This document shows, one piece after another, positions 51,831 through 61,127 of a DNA stretch of 64,000 nt. The DNA comes from Candidatus Gastranaerophilales bacterium (lineage in GTDB: Bacteria > Cyanobacteriota > Vampirovibrionia > Gastranaerophilales > Gastranaerophilaceae), in contig CALUXV010000003.1 in assembly GCA_944324835.1 (NCBI GenBank), positions 19,687-83,686 on the forward strand. Reading direction: 5' to 3'. The notes below the pieces were generated by a model. That model ran no database searches. It was given only the letters and a program-made list of their open reading frames with translations, and was not told where the DNA came from. The position numbers and the translations under genes were made by a program. Each line of letters begins with the position of its first letter. Within the stretch, counting starts at the first letter, position 1.

Positions 51831-52496
51831 ATGCAAAAAATTATCTTGTGGGGCCCAAATACTTCAACACAAATTTTAGAATATTATTTCAAACTAGAAA
51901 ATTCACCTTATGAAATATCTGCATATACTTCTGACAAAGAATATATAAAAGAGAATAACTATAATGGCAAACCGGTAGTAGACTTTAATAATCTTGAGAA
52001 ATTGTATCCGCCTGACGAATATAAAATAGCAATATTTATGGGGTACAAACATCTAAACAAAATTAGAGAAGAAAGATACAAACAGGCAAAAGCAAAAGGA
52101 TACAAATTTATCTCTTATGTCAGTAAAGATTCTCTTTGTTATACAGAAAATATTGGAGAAAATGTTTTTATACTTCCAAATACCAATATCCAGCCTTTTG
52201 CAAAAATAGGAAATAATGTCATTATATGGTCCGATACAACAATCGGACATCATGTACAAATAGATGATAATTGTTTTTTATCCAGCCCGAGAATCGCAGG
52301 ATTTTCTAAAATCGGGGAAAATTGTTTTTTAGGAACAAACTGTATGATTGCAGACCATCTTACAATAGGCGCATTCTCTATTATTGGTATAGGTTCTGTT
52401 GTAACCAAGAATATAAAAAAAGGAACCGTATTGGCAGTAAAACAAACACCTAAATTACCGATGACAAGTTTTGAGTTAGAAGATATATTGGAATAA
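51831..52496 (+). CDS. PglD-like sugar N-acyltransferase (left-handed beta-helix)
   Basis: 221 residues. The N-terminal PglD-type Rossmann domain begins IILWGPNTSTQILEYYF (4-20). The C-terminal left-handed beta-helix (about 100-215) is built from hexapeptide units such as IGNNVIIWSDTTIGHHVQID. The histidine of GHH is a candidate base. PglD enzymes acetylate the amino group of UDP/dTDP-4-amino sugars. The neighbouring acyl-group genes suggest a longer acyl donor here. It lies directly before the aminotransferase that would make its sugar substrate. Confidence 0.85.
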   Translation: MQKIILWGPNTSTQILEYYFKLENSPYEISAYTSDKEYIKENNYNGKPVVDFNNLEKLYPPDEYKIAIFMGYKHLNKIREERYKQAKAKGYKFISYVSKDSLCYTENIGENVFILPNTNIQPFAKIGNNVIIWSDTTIGHHVQIDDNCFLSSPRIAGFSKIGENCFLGTNCMIADHLTIGAFSIIGIGSVVTKNIKKGTVLAVKQTPKLPMTSFELEDILE

Positions 52497-52517
52497 AAAT
52501 CATATTAGGAATTTAAA

Positions 52518-53642
52518 ATGATACCATTTAATAGACCGTTTACAATTGAAAATGAACTTGAGTACATTAAAGATACCATAGACAAAGGTATCTTAAGCGG
52601 TGATGGCTATTATTCCCTAAAATGTCATAAGTTTCTTGAAAAGAAATTAAACTGTAAAAAGGCTCTTTTGACACATTCTTGTACTGCAGCACTTGAGATG
52701 GCAGCAATTCTTCTTGATATTAAACCAGGAGATGAAATAATTATGCCATCTTATACCTTCGTTTCAACTGCAAACGCATTTGTATTAAGAGGCGGAATTC
52801 CTGTTTTTGTTGATATAAGAAAAGATACTCTAAATATTGATGAAAATTTAATTGAACAAGCAATAACAGACAAAACAAAAGCAATTTGTGTTGTACATTA
52901 TGCCGGCGTAGCATGTGAAATGGATAAAATTATTGAAATTGCTAAAGAACACAATCTTAAAGTAGTAGAAGACGCCGCACAAGCACTCGGAAGTTATTAT
53001 AAAAATAAGCCGCTCGGAACAATAGGCGATTTGGGCTGCTTTTCCTTCCACGAAACTAAAAACGTAATCTCCGGCGAAGGCGGAGCTTTAATCGTCAATA
53101 ATTCTGAATACACTGAACGTGCAGAAATAATACGTGAAAAAGGTACAAACCGCTCAAAATTCTTTAGAGGAGAAATAGATAAATATAGCTGGGTTGATAT
53201 CGGTTCATCCTTCCTTCCGTCAGATATGGTTGCAGCATATTTGTATTCTCAATTAGAAAATATGGATAAAATTAATCACAAAAGAATGTATATCTGGCAT
53301 AAATATGATGAAATTTTCTCTAATTACGATAACAAAATCCGTCGTCCATTTATTCCTCAAAACTGCCGGCATAATGCTCACATGTATTACGTGCTGTTTA
53401 AAAATCTTGATAAAAGAACAAAATTCATTGATTATATGAAATCAAACGGAATCAATCCCGTATTTCATTATATTCCCCTACATTCTTCACCAGCAGGCAA
53501 AAAATACGGCAGAGTATCAGGGAATATGAACGTAACAAATCAAGTATCCGATTGTTTGGTTAGAATGCCAATGTACTATGATATCAATGATACAGATTTA
53601 GATTTTATAAAATCCGCTATAAAAAATTATTTTACTAATTAA
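52518..53642 (+). CDS. dTDP-4-amino-4,6-dideoxygalactose transaminase-like (WecE)
   Basis: 374 residues, DegT/DnrJ/EryC1 family. It begins MIPFNRPFTIENELEYIKDT; the PLP lysine is in FHETKNVISGEGG near 181; LLTHSCTAALEMAAILLDI and EDAAQALGSYYKNKPLG are typical. WecE converts a dTDP-4-keto-6-deoxy sugar to the 4-amino sugar, the substrate expected for the acyltransferase upstream and then for the GT56 enzyme. Last gene of the glycan locus; it converges with the polymerase gene. Confidence 0.9.
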   Translation: MIPFNRPFTIENELEYIKDTIDKGILSGDGYYSLKCHKFLEKKLNCKKALLTHSCTAALEMAAILLDIKPGDEIIMPSYTFVSTANAFVLRGGIPVFVDIRKDTLNIDENLIEQAITDKTKAICVVHYAGVACEMDKIIEIAKEHNLKVVEDAAQALGSYYKNKPLGTIGDLGCFSFHETKNVISGEGGALIVNNSEYTERAEIIREKGTNRSKFFRGEIDKYSWVDIGSSFLPSDMVAAYLYSQLENMDKINHKRMYIWHKYDEIFSNYDNKIRRPFIPQNCRHNAHMYYVLFKNLDKRTKFIDYMKSNGINPVFHYIPLHSSPAGKKYGRVSGNMNVTNQVSDCLVRMPMYYDINDTDLDFIKSAIKNYFTN

Positions 53643-53646
53643 CATG

Positions 53647-53682
53647 CCGGAAACAATATTTATTTATAAAATCCGGTTTTAA
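53647..53682 (+). terminator. Weak intrinsic terminator after the glycan operon
   Basis: CCGGA / TCCGG stem with a long loop, followed by TTTTAATA; it overlaps the end of the convergent polymerase gene. Confidence 0.4.
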
Positions 53683-54817
53683 TAGAATGTTTTCCATATT
53701 TTTCTTCTATTTTATCAATACATTTTGCAAGTTTATCATCTTTATCAGAAGTTGTATCAAATAAAAATAATTGTTCTGACTGACTGTATAAGAGGTTATT
53801 TAATATAACTCCGGTACTTCTATATAATCTATCCGAAGAATAAATTGCAGATAAAAGTTCATCTATTTCTTTTTTAATTGTTAATTCAAAATTTGTTGGC
53901 TGCAACAAATCCTTATATTTTGTATAAACATAAAAATCTTTTGTTCTTAGCATAACCCCAACAGATAAACATTTGCCATCATATTTCCTTAATCTTTTAC
54001 AGGCTGAATGAATATGCCTTGAAATCTCTGATTTTAAAATGTTTATATCAGATGTAAAACCGCCAATTGCAGATGTATTCTGAATAGATTTGGGCGGAGC
54101 GTCTCTATTATCAACAGAAGAAATACATTCGCCTAAAAGTTCGTGTTTTAATTCAACAGCATTTATCCCAAGTTCTTTTTTAAGCCAGCTGTCAGCTCTT
54201 GAAACAAAATCTGCAGCAGTTAGGATTCCCCAGCGCTGGCAAAATTTACTTATTTTTTGCCCCACCCCCCAAACTTCATTTGCTTTTGTTTTTTTCAATT
54301 CCTCTTTTATCCTAAACGCCCCTATAGAATATATTCCGCCATTATTTTTTGCTTTGTCACTTGCAAGTTTCGCCAGAGTCTTTGAATGGCTCACCCCTAT
54401 TGATACATCAATATCGGTTTTTGTTTTAATCTCGTCCTTTATCATATGACAAATATCAGTATAATTTCGCTTATAGAGTTTTCTAGTTCCTGTTAAATCA
54501 ATAAATGCTTCATCAATTGAATATATCTCAACATCAGGAGAAAAGTTTTTGAGACAATCCATTACCCGTTTTGAAAACCAACGGTAGCGGTCATGTTCTG
54601 CTTTTATATAGATTGCATTGGGGAATTCTTTTTTGGCCATAAAATACGGCATTCCCATTCTGACACCCATTTTTTTAGCCTCTTTTGCACGTGCAATAAC
54701 ACATCCTTCGTTACTTGAAATTACGCAGACAGGCTTTCCTTTGAGTTTAGGTTCTACTGCCTGCTCACAGGTAACAAAAAAAGAATCACAATCAACTAAT
54801 GCAATTATTCGTTTCAT
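53660..54817 (-). CDS. Y-family DNA polymerase (DinB/UmuC-like)
   Basis: 385 residues. Translesion polymerase: metal-binding D9 and D11 in ALVDCDSFF, SIDEAFIDLTG near 102, and the helix-hairpin-helix ANEVWGVGQKISKFCQRWGI (about 182-201). The C-terminal little-finger domain is complete. It is closer to UmuC than to DinB in the SPDVEIYSIDEAF segment. It follows uvrA by 19 bases on the same strand, giving a two-gene DNA repair unit. No ribosome binding site is obvious before its ATG. Confidence 0.88.
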   Translation of the reverse strand: MKRIIALVDCDSFFVTCEQAVEPKLKGKPVCVISSNEGCVIARAKEAKKMGVRMGMPYFMAKKEFPNAIYIKAEHDRYRWFSKRVMDCLKNFSPDVEIYSIDEAFIDLTGTRKLYKRNYTDICHMIKDEIKTKTDIDVSIGVSHSKTLAKLASDKAKNNGGIYSIGAFRIKEELKKTKANEVWGVGQKISKFCQRWGILTAADFVSRADSWLKKELGINAVELKHELLGECISSVDNRDAPPKSIQNTSAIGGFTSDINILKSEISRHIHSACKRLRKYDGKCLSVGVMLRTKDFYVYTKYKDLLQPTNFELTIKKEIDELLSAIYSSDRLYRSTGVILNNLLYSQSEQLFLFDTTSDKDDKLAKCIDKIEEKYGKHSIKTGFYK

Positions 54818-54836
54818 AATAATAGTGTAGCATAGA

Positions 54837-57677
54837 TTAGATATGTAACATGTTCTTTAAATACTGACCGGTGTATGAGTTTTTAACTTTCGCAACTTCT
54901 TCTGGTGTACCCTGTGCAACAATCTGCCCTCCGTTAATACCGCCGTCAGGCCCCAAATCAATAATATTGTCCGCTATCTTTATCAAATCCATATTGTGTT
55001 CAATAACGAGTATTGTATTTCCGTTATCTGCAAGCTGCTGCAATATTTTTATCAGCTTATCCAAGTCAGCCCAGTGAAGTCCGACTGACGGTTCATCCAA
55101 TAAATAAAGAGTCTTGCCGGTTGCACGTTTGTTCAATTCCGATGCAAGTTTGATTCTCTGTGCTTCCCCGCCAGATAAGGTCGTTGCACTCTGTCCGAGT
55201 TTTATATAATCTAAGCCGACATCATTCAATGTTTGAAGTTTGTTCTTAATCTGAGGAACACTGTCAAAGAATTCCAAAGCCTCTTTAACGCTCATCTCAA
55301 GAACATCATAAATAGTTTTTCCTTTATACTTAACTTCTAATGTTTCTCGGTTATATCTTTTCCCCCCGCAAACATCACATTTTACGTAAACATCTGATAA
55401 AAAGTTCATCTCTATTTTTAACAGCCCGTCACCTTTGCAGGCTTCACACCTTCCGCCTTTTACATTGAAACTGAATCTTCCGGCCTTATAACCTCTCATC
55501 TTTGCTTCATTTGTTTTTGCATAAAGTTCACGAATAGGAGTGAATACATCTGTATAAGTTGCCGGATTAGAACGAGGAGTTCTGCCAATTGGGGATTGGT
55601 CAATCTCAATTATTTTATCAATATTTTCAAACCCTAAAATATCATCTACACCTTGAGGTTTTGGTTTGTTACCTCTCAATTTATGAATTGCAAACTGACA
55701 AATAATATCGCTCATCAAAGTTGATTTTCCGGAGCCTGAAACACCTGTCAAAACGTTGATTTTTCCAAGCGGAATATCAACATCGATATTTTTAAGGTTA
55801 TTCAAATGTGCATTTTTAACCCGCAGATAATTTCCGTTGCCTTCTCTATGTTTCTCAGGTATCGGAATAAATTTTCTGCCTGAAAGATACTGCCCTGTAA
55901 TTGATTCCTCAACCTTCATAATATCTTCCATTGTCCCCTGCGCAACAATTCTTCCGCCGTTTACGCCGGCTTTCGGGCCGATATCTACAAGATAATCAGC
56001 ATTTCTCATTGTTTCTTCATCATGTTCTACAACAATCAATGTGTTTCCGAGATTTCTTAATCTGATAAGAGTTTTTATTAACCTATCATTATCTTTTTGG
56101 TGTAAACCGATTGACGGTTCATCAAGAACATACAAAACTCCTGACAGACCGCTTCCTATTTGTGTTGCTAGTCTAATTCTCTGAGCTTCGCCGCCTGAAA
56201 GCGTTCCTGCTGTTCTTGCAAGGTTAAGATAACTCAATCCTACATCCATCAAAAATTTCAAACGTGCTCTTACTTCATCCAACACCTGTTTTGCAATCTT
56301 CATTTGAAAATCATTCAAAGAAAGATATAATTCAGATACAAAATCATAAGCTTCATCTATCGGCATTGTACAAAATTCGTGAATATTAACTTCTCTTGTT
56401 GTACCTTTAAGTCTGACAGCAAGCGGGAACGGCTTAAGTCTTGCACCGTGACAGGCTTCACAAGGAGTAGTTATCATATATTTTTCAATTTCTTCTCTCC
56501 AGTATTCGCCGCCTGCCTCGTTATAACGTTTCATCAAAAACGGGATAACTCCGCAAAATCTTTGATAGCGGGTTTTGTACCTGTGTGAGCCAAACTGTTT
56601 TACTGTAAGTTTTATTATATTATCACTGCCGTAAAGAATAATATCCTGATGTTCTTTTGGCAAATCCTTAAATGGAGTATCCAAATCTATACCGCATTCC
56701 ATTGAAACTGATGCCAGCAAATCCTTGTAATAATCCGTTGAACTCTTACTCCATGGATAAATTGCCCCTTCGTTTATTGATTTTGTTCTGTCAGGTATAA
56801 CCAAATCAGGAGAAATCTGATAATCAAACCCAATCCCTGAACATTTTTCACAAGCACCATAAGGGTTATTAAAACTGAATATCCTAGGAGCCAATTCTTC
56901 AAAACTCAAATTACAATGTTCACATGCCAGTTTTTCACTGTAGATAACTTCGCCTTTGCCGATAACATCTACAACTGTTACACCGTCTGCTTTTTTTAGG
57001 GCCGTTTGAACACTATCAGCAATTCTTGATTTGGCGGATTCTTTCACCACAACTCTGTCTACAACAACATAAATATCATGTTTTTTAGTCTTTGCAAGCT
57101 TTATCTCATCCTCATCAATATTATAAATTTCTCCGTCAATTTTAACCCTTGCAAATCCTTCCTGTCTCAATTCCTCAAATAGTGATACAAATTCGCCCTT
57201 TTTCCCTCTTGCAACAGGTGCCATAATTTGAATCTTGGTACCTTCAGGATTTTTCATAATACTGTTCACAATTTCATCAATTGTCTGAGGTTTAATCTCC
57301 CTTCCGCATTCAGGGCAATACGGAGTCCCGACTCTTGCAAACAACAGTCTTAAATAATCGTATATCTCAGTAACAGTACCGACTGTAGAGCGGGGATTGT
57401 TACTGGTTGATTTCTGGTCAATAGATATTGCAGGTGTAAGTCCGTCAATATAATCTACATCAGGTTTATCCATCTGACCTAAGAATTGACGTGCGTAAGT
57501 AGAAAGGCTCTCGACATAACGTCTTTGACCTTCCGCAAAAATAGTATCAAACGCAAGTGAACTTTTCCCTGAACCTGAAACACCGGTAAAAACAATCAAT
57601 TCATTTTTAGGAATTTCCAGCGATACGTTTTGAAGATTGTGTTCCCTTGCTCCCTTAATACAAATTTTGTCGTTCAT
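54837..57677 (-). CDS. uvrA: Excinuclease ABC subunit A
   Basis: 946 residues, full length. Two ABC ATPase halves with Walker [15 protein letters not shown] (32-45) and [14 protein letters not shown] (about 642), two LSGGEAQRI signature motifs, and zinc-binding CPEC/CEHC/CEKC and CEAC...CDVC sites. The N-terminal half has [18 protein letters not shown]. UvrA detects damage for nucleotide excision repair. The TATAAT hexamer is 6 bases from the ATG and no ribosome binding site is present (see promoter entry). Confidence 0.97.
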   Translation of the reverse strand: MNDKICIKGAREHNLQNVSLEIPKNELIVFTGVSGSGKSSLAFDTIFAEGQRRYVESLSTYARQFLGQMDKPDVDYIDGLTPAISIDQKSTSNNPRSTVGTVTEIYDYLRLLFARVGTPYCPECGREIKPQTIDEIVNSIMKNPEGTKIQIMAPVARGKKGEFVSLFEELRQEGFARVKIDGEIYNIDEDEIKLAKTKKHDIYVVVDRVVVKESAKSRIADSVQTALKKADGVTVVDVIGKGEVIYSEKLACEHCNLSFEELAPRIFSFNNPYGACEKCSGIGFDYQISPDLVIPDRTKSINEGAIYPWSKSSTDYYKDLLASVSMECGIDLDTPFKDLPKEHQDIILYGSDNIIKLTVKQFGSHRYKTRYQRFCGVIPFLMKRYNEAGGEYWREEIEKYMITTPCEACHGARLKPFPLAVRLKGTTREVNIHEFCTMPIDEAYDFVSELYLSLNDFQMKIAKQVLDEVRARLKFLMDVGLSYLNLARTAGTLSGGEAQRIRLATQIGSGLSGVLYVLDEPSIGLHQKDNDRLIKTLIRLRNLGNTLIVVEHDEETMRNADYLVDIGPKAGVNGGRIVAQGTMEDIMKVEESITGQYLSGRKFIPIPEKHREGNGNYLRVKNAHLNNLKNIDVDIPLGKINVLTGVSGSGKSTLMSDIICQFAIHKLRGNKPKPQGVDDILGFENIDKIIEIDQSPIGRTPRSNPATYTDVFTPIRELYAKTNEAKMRGYKAGRFSFNVKGGRCEACKGDGLLKIEMNFLSDVYVKCDVCGGKRYNRETLEVKYKGKTIYDVLEMSVKEALEFFDSVPQIKNKLQTLNDVGLDYIKLGQSATTLSGGEAQRIKLASELNKRATGKTLYLLDEPSVGLHWADLDKLIKILQQLADNGNTILVIEHNMDLIKIADNIIDLGPDGGINGGQIVAQGTPEEVAKVKNSYTGQYLKNMLHI

Positions 57678-57683
57678 ACCAGT

Positions 57684-57711
57684 ATTATACTCATTAAAAT
57701 AATCGTATCAA
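57684..57711 (-). promoter_or_regulatory. Strong, apparently leaderless uvrA promoter
   Basis: On the minus strand TTGATA (57706-57711) and TATAAT (57684-57689) are 16 bp apart, and the ATG follows the TATAAT by 6 bases. The -10 box is also the core of an 11-base palindrome, AGTATAATACT, which could be a repressor site; no cyanobacterial or Gram-positive LexA box was matched. Confidence 0.6.
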
Positions 57712-57794
57712 GAAATAAGATTACCCAGCTTGTAAAAAACTTCGTCTATTTGTTTGATGTGATTTTCTTAATAATTGTTTACAATTTTGTTGCG

Positions 57795-57818
57795 GGTTTG
57801 GGTAGTATATCCCAAACC
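57795..57818 (+). promoter_or_regulatory. Leader hairpin before the orphan methyltransferase
   Basis: Perfect 8-bp stem GGTTTGGG/CCCAAACC with loop TAGTATAT, ending 16 bases before the ATG and 3 bases before the GAGGGAG ribosome binding site. It may modulate translation or serve as an operator. Confidence 0.45.
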
Positions 57819-57834
57819 TTGAGGGAGATTATGT

Positions 57835-58743
57835 ATGGCAAGAAAATCAAACGTTAAGAGAGTAGAGCCTCAAAAGGCGAATTTGAAAGTCGTTAAAAAT
57901 AATGAAATTAAAACAACTGCTTACAACGATATTAACTTAAGGAAGTGGAAAGAATACGACCACGTAAAAACAGATACTCTCTGGGAATTTTCTTCCCGCT
58001 TAAAAGAAGGCGGACATTCAAACGAATACCACGGTAACTTTATCCCTCAAATCGCACAGCAATTATACGAAAGATATACGAAGAAAAATGATATAGTTCT
58101 TGATTTATTTTTCGGTTCAGGTACATCAGGAATTGAAGCAATAAATATGGGACGTAGATGTATCGGAGTAGAATTAAAAGAAGATTTGGCAGAAAAAGTT
58201 TCTGAAAAATTTACACCAAAACAACTGGTAACAGATGTTAATATTATAAGTGCTGATTCAGCAAGTGAACTTGCCAAAGAAAAAGTTAAAGCAAGATTAG
58301 AAATCATGGGACGGGATAAAGCACAATTATTAATTCTTCATCCGCCGTATGATGATATTATAAAATTCTCTGATAGAAAAGAAGATTTATCAAACTGCGG
58401 CTCAACAGAAAAATTCTATGAACTGTTTAAACAAGTTGCAAAAAACGGATATGATTTGCTTGAAGACGGACGTTTTGCAGCGTTAATTATAGGTGATAAA
58501 TACGCGGATTCACAAATTATTTCTCTCGGATTTGAATGTCAGGAAAGAATGAAACAGCTGGGATTTATACATAAAGCAACTATTATTAAAGATATGCAGG
58601 GAAATGAACGTGCAAAAGGAAAAACTGCAAACTTATGGCGTTACAGAGCTCTTGCAATGGGATTCAATATTTTTAAACACGAATACATTATGATTTTTCA
58701 AAAGAATGAAAAACTCTTAAAAAAACATCTGAAAGCACTATAA
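57835..58743 (+). CDS. Orphan site-specific DNA methyltransferase
   Basis: 302 residues. SAM-binding LDLFFGSGTSGIEAINMGRR (about 88-107) precedes the catalytic-type motif HPPY (ILHPPYDDI, about 169-172), where the usual first residue is D, N or S. The C-terminal part reads LWRYRALAMGFNIFKHEYIMI. N6-adenine or N4-cytosine modification is likely. No cognate restriction gene is adjacent. Its last bases overlap the end of the convergent MntA gene by 6. Confidence 0.82.
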   Translation: MARKSNVKRVEPQKANLKVVKNNEIKTTAYNDINLRKWKEYDHVKTDTLWEFSSRLKEGGHSNEYHGNFIPQIAQQLYERYTKKNDIVLDLFFGSGTSGIEAINMGRRCIGVELKEDLAEKVSEKFTPKQLVTDVNIISADSASELAKEKVKARLEIMGRDKAQLLILHPPYDDIIKFSDRKEDLSNCGSTEKFYELFKQVAKNGYDLLEDGRFAALIIGDKYADSQIISLGFECQERMKQLGFIHKATIIKDMQGNERAKGKTANLWRYRALAMGFNIFKHEYIMIFQKNEKLLKKHLKAL

Positions 58744-59028
58744 TATTTCTACTAAATCATTTTTAATAACATTTTTAAAGGTTTCAGATATTGTATTCAA
58801 ATCAATTATATCAACTTCATAAGGTATAGTTGAGTTTTCAAATACAAAATCAAGTTTCATCTTTATTTTGTCCGTAAACTCAGGTGAATCGATAGCAATA
58901 TCTATATCTGAATACTTTTTTGCATTATTTTTTGCACGAGAACCAAAAATATAGAGTTTAAAATTTTGAAGTTCTGATTTTATAGTCTTTTTAATGAAAT
59001 CAATATATTTATCTTCTAAATCAATCAT
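58738..59028 (-). CDS. MntA-type minimal nucleotidyltransferase antitoxin
   Basis: 96 residues. The nucleotidyltransferase motif GSX10DXD is present exactly: GS of FGSRAKN, then ten residues, then DID in SDIDIAI. MntA-type antitoxins transfer AMP groups to a tyrosine of the HepT toxin and so block it. Starts with an ATGA overlap with the HepT gene. No signal or membrane segment. Confidence 0.88.
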   Translation of the reverse strand: MIDLEDKYIDFIKKTIKSELQNFKLYIFGSRAKNNAKKYSDIDIAIDSPEFTDKIKMKLDFVFENSTIPYEVDIIDLNTISETFKNVIKNDLVEIL

Positions 59029-59414
59029 TTTAACTTCTCTAACAAATACGCTGCCTCGTCTTTAAAATCTTCAACTATACTAACGACAATATTCGCAACA
59101 GTTTCATCATAAGTGTGTGAGGTCATATTTCGCTTTTGACGATATTCTGTCCATTTATCCAAATCTGTTTTTAAAATCCCCAAACGGTTAGCCTTTCGAA
59201 TAATTTCATTAAATGTCATATCTGTTTGTTCAGAAGGCGACACCATATTTATATATCTGGTCATCATTTTTACTGCAAGAGAATAAGTATACTCAAATCT
59301 TTGAATAACCGCATCTCTTATATCAATATCAAAATTTTCTTTTTTATATCTATTGATAATTGAATTTAAACTATTTATTGCTTTTTCAAACGAAGTTGTA
59401 TCTAAATTTTCCAT
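59025..59414 (-). CDS. HepT-type HEPN ribonuclease toxin
   Basis: 129 residues, all-helical HEPN protein of the HI0074 group. The toxin motif RX4HXY is present exactly as RNMTSHTY (about 96-103), so both the RNase residues and the tyrosine that MntA modifies are kept. Upstream half: DTTSFEKAINSLNSIINRYK. It lies first in a two-gene toxin-antitoxin operon. Confidence 0.88.
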   Translation of the reverse strand: MENLDTTSFEKAINSLNSIINRYKKENFDIDIRDAVIQRFEYTYSLAVKMMTRYINMVSPSEQTDMTFNEIIRKANRLGILKTDLDKWTEYRQKRNMTSHTYDETVANIVVSIVEDFKDEAAYLLEKLK

Positions 59415-59449
59415 ATAATAAAGATAACATTTTTTTCTTCCAAACGCAA

Positions 59450-59482
59450 TAAAAAAGCCTCAAGAATAAATCTAGAGGCTTT
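59450..59482 (-). terminator. Intrinsic terminator of pgk
   Basis: On the minus strand CAAAAAGCCTC pairs with GAGGCTTTTT around a loop of about 13 bases, followed by T-rich sequence. Confidence 0.85.
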
Positions 59483-59506
59483 TTGTTTATAGTAATAATA
59501 TTTACA

Positions 59507-60703
59507 TTATTTATCGTCTAATGCAGCAACGCCCGGCAATACTTTTCCTTCGATAAATTCTAATGAAGCACCGCCGCCTGTTGAAACATGAGTGAAATCT
59601 TCTGCTTTACAGAATTTTTTAGCAGCAGAAACAGAATCTCCGCCGCCGATTACAGAAGTTGCACCGTTTTTAGTAGCTTCAACAATTGCTTCTAATACAG
59701 CTTTTGTACCGTCTGCAAATTTAGGATTTTCAAAAGCACCAACAGGACCGTTCATAAGAATTGTTTTTGAAGATTTTAAAACTTCTGCAAATGCTTTTCT
59801 TGATTCAGGGCCGGCATCAACACCTTCAAATCCGTCAGGAATTTCATCGATTTTAACGAATTTGTTTGTTCCGTTTCCTGAGAAATCATCAGCCACTAAA
59901 ACATCTGTTGCCATGACAAGTTTAACACCTTTATCAGCAGCTTTCTTTTCGATAGCTTTTGCAACATCTAATTGGTCATCTTCACAAATAGAGTTACCAA
60001 TTTTACCGCCGTTTGCTTTAACAAATGTATAAGCCATACCGCCGCCGATAATAAGATTGTCAACTTTGTCAATTAAGTTTTCTAGAACACCGATTTTAGA
60101 AGAAACTTTTGCTCCGCCAACAACTGCTGTAAATGGTCTTGTAGGATTATCAAGTGCTTGAGATAAGCATCTTATTTCTTTTTCCATCAAAAGACCTGAT
60201 ACTGCAGGTTTAACAAGTTTTGCAACTTTTGCAGTTGAAGTATGGTTTCTATGAGCAGCACCAAATGCATCATTTACATAGAAATCACCAAGTTTTGCTA
60301 ATTCTTCAGCGAAAGTCATATCATCGTCTTTTGCTTCTTCTGCTTTGTAATAACGAATGTTTTCCAATAAAGCAATTTGACCGTCTTGAAGTTTAGCTAC
60401 ATATTCTGGAGCTTCTTCTACTGACGGAATAAATACAATTTCTTCTCCAAAAACTTTTGCCATATATTTAGCAACAGGTTCAAGAGAAAATTCAGGTTTT
60501 CTTTCACCTTTCGGACGACCTAAGTGAGCCATAAGAATAATCTTAGCTCCTCTTTCTTTCAAGTAATTCACGGTAGGTACAATTGCTTGAATACGTGTAT
60601 CGTCTGTAACATTTTTGTTTTCATCTAAAGGTACATTGATATCAACTCTGACAAGAGCTCTTTTACCCTTGATGTCACCTAAATCTTTGATTGATTTTTT
60701 CAT
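59507..60703 (-). CDS. pgk: Phosphoglycerate kinase
   Basis: 398 residues, full length. N-terminal RALVRVDINVPLDENKNVTD, the LMAHLGRPKGERKPEFSLEP segment, the nucleotide-binding VVGGAKVSSKIGVLENLIDK and the C-terminal FTHVSTGGGASLEFIEGKVL are all present. It makes ATP and 3-phosphoglycerate from 1,3-bisphosphoglycerate in glycolysis. Monocistronic, with a good upstream promoter and a downstream terminator. Confidence 0.98.
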   Translation of the reverse strand: MKKSIKDLGDIKGKRALVRVDINVPLDENKNVTDDTRIQAIVPTVNYLKERGAKIILMAHLGRPKGERKPEFSLEPVAKYMAKVFGEEIVFIPSVEEAPEYVAKLQDGQIALLENIRYYKAEEAKDDDMTFAEELAKLGDFYVNDAFGAAHRNHTSTAKVAKLVKPAVSGLLMEKEIRCLSQALDNPTRPFTAVVGGAKVSSKIGVLENLIDKVDNLIIGGGMAYTFVKANGGKIGNSICEDDQLDVAKAIEKKAADKGVKLVMATDVLVADDFSGNGTNKFVKIDEIPDGFEGVDAGPESRKAFAEVLKSSKTILMNGPVGAFENPKFADGTKAVLEAIVEATKNGATSVIGGGDSVSAAKKFCKAEDFTHVSTGGGASLEFIEGKVLPGVAALDDK

Positions 60704-60739
60704 AATCTTGTTCCCTTTCTTATTGGTTCGAACAATTGA

Positions 60740-60768
60740 ATTATAGTTAAAACAAGGGGTAAATACAA
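60740..60768 (-). promoter_or_regulatory. Sigma70 promoter of pgk
   Basis: On the minus strand TTGTAT (60763-60768) and TATAAT (60740-60745) are 17 bp apart; the transcript leader would be about 35 bases and ends with a GAAAGGGA ribosome binding site. Confidence 0.65.
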
Positions 60769-60827
60769 GGGGAAATAAATTTACACCATTATTATAATTT
60801 TATTTTAATAAAATATACACAAAGCTA

Positions 60828-61061
60828 TTAATTTTTAAAATAATCACAAATTAATTCTTTTTTCTTTGGGATAAATTTTTTGATTGCTTCCACAAATTTA
60901 TTTTTTTGCGCATTTTCAAATTCTTTTTTCAAAATAGCTTTCTCTAAAATCGCTTTATTGTACAAATCTTCACACAATTCGGATGACTCCAAACGGAGTT
61001 TAAATTTTTGGATTTGCGATTCTTTTTCTTTTATATTTTGTAGTAAATGTTTCTTTTTCAA
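60828..61061 (-). CDS. Small lysine-rich coiled-coil protein
   Basis: 77 residues, highly charged (many lysines and glutamates): KKKHLLQNIKEKESQIQKFK at the start and KKFIPKKKELICDYFKN at the end. No family is recognised. The helical, charged character suggests an RNA- or protein-binding accessory, but nothing more can be said. The translation signal is ordinary. Confidence 0.55.
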   Translation of the reverse strand: MKKKHLLQNIKEKESQIQKFKLRLESSELCEDLYNKAILEKAILKKEFENAQKNKFVEAIKKFIPKKKELICDYFKN

Positions 61062-61127
61062 AATAATAATCCTTTGTGTAATAAGTTTATCATTATTTTT
61101 ATTTTTTTTTATCAGCTTTTTAGAGTA

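Noticed and set aside
54090..54449. 119-codon plus-strand frame inside the Y-family polymerase gene
   Set aside because: Shadow of the polymerase gene; no ribosome binding site or recognisable domain.
59592..60032. 146-codon plus-strand open frame inside pgk
   Set aside because: Antisense shadow of a well conserved pgk; no homology signal and alanine/serine-rich composition typical of a shadow frame.
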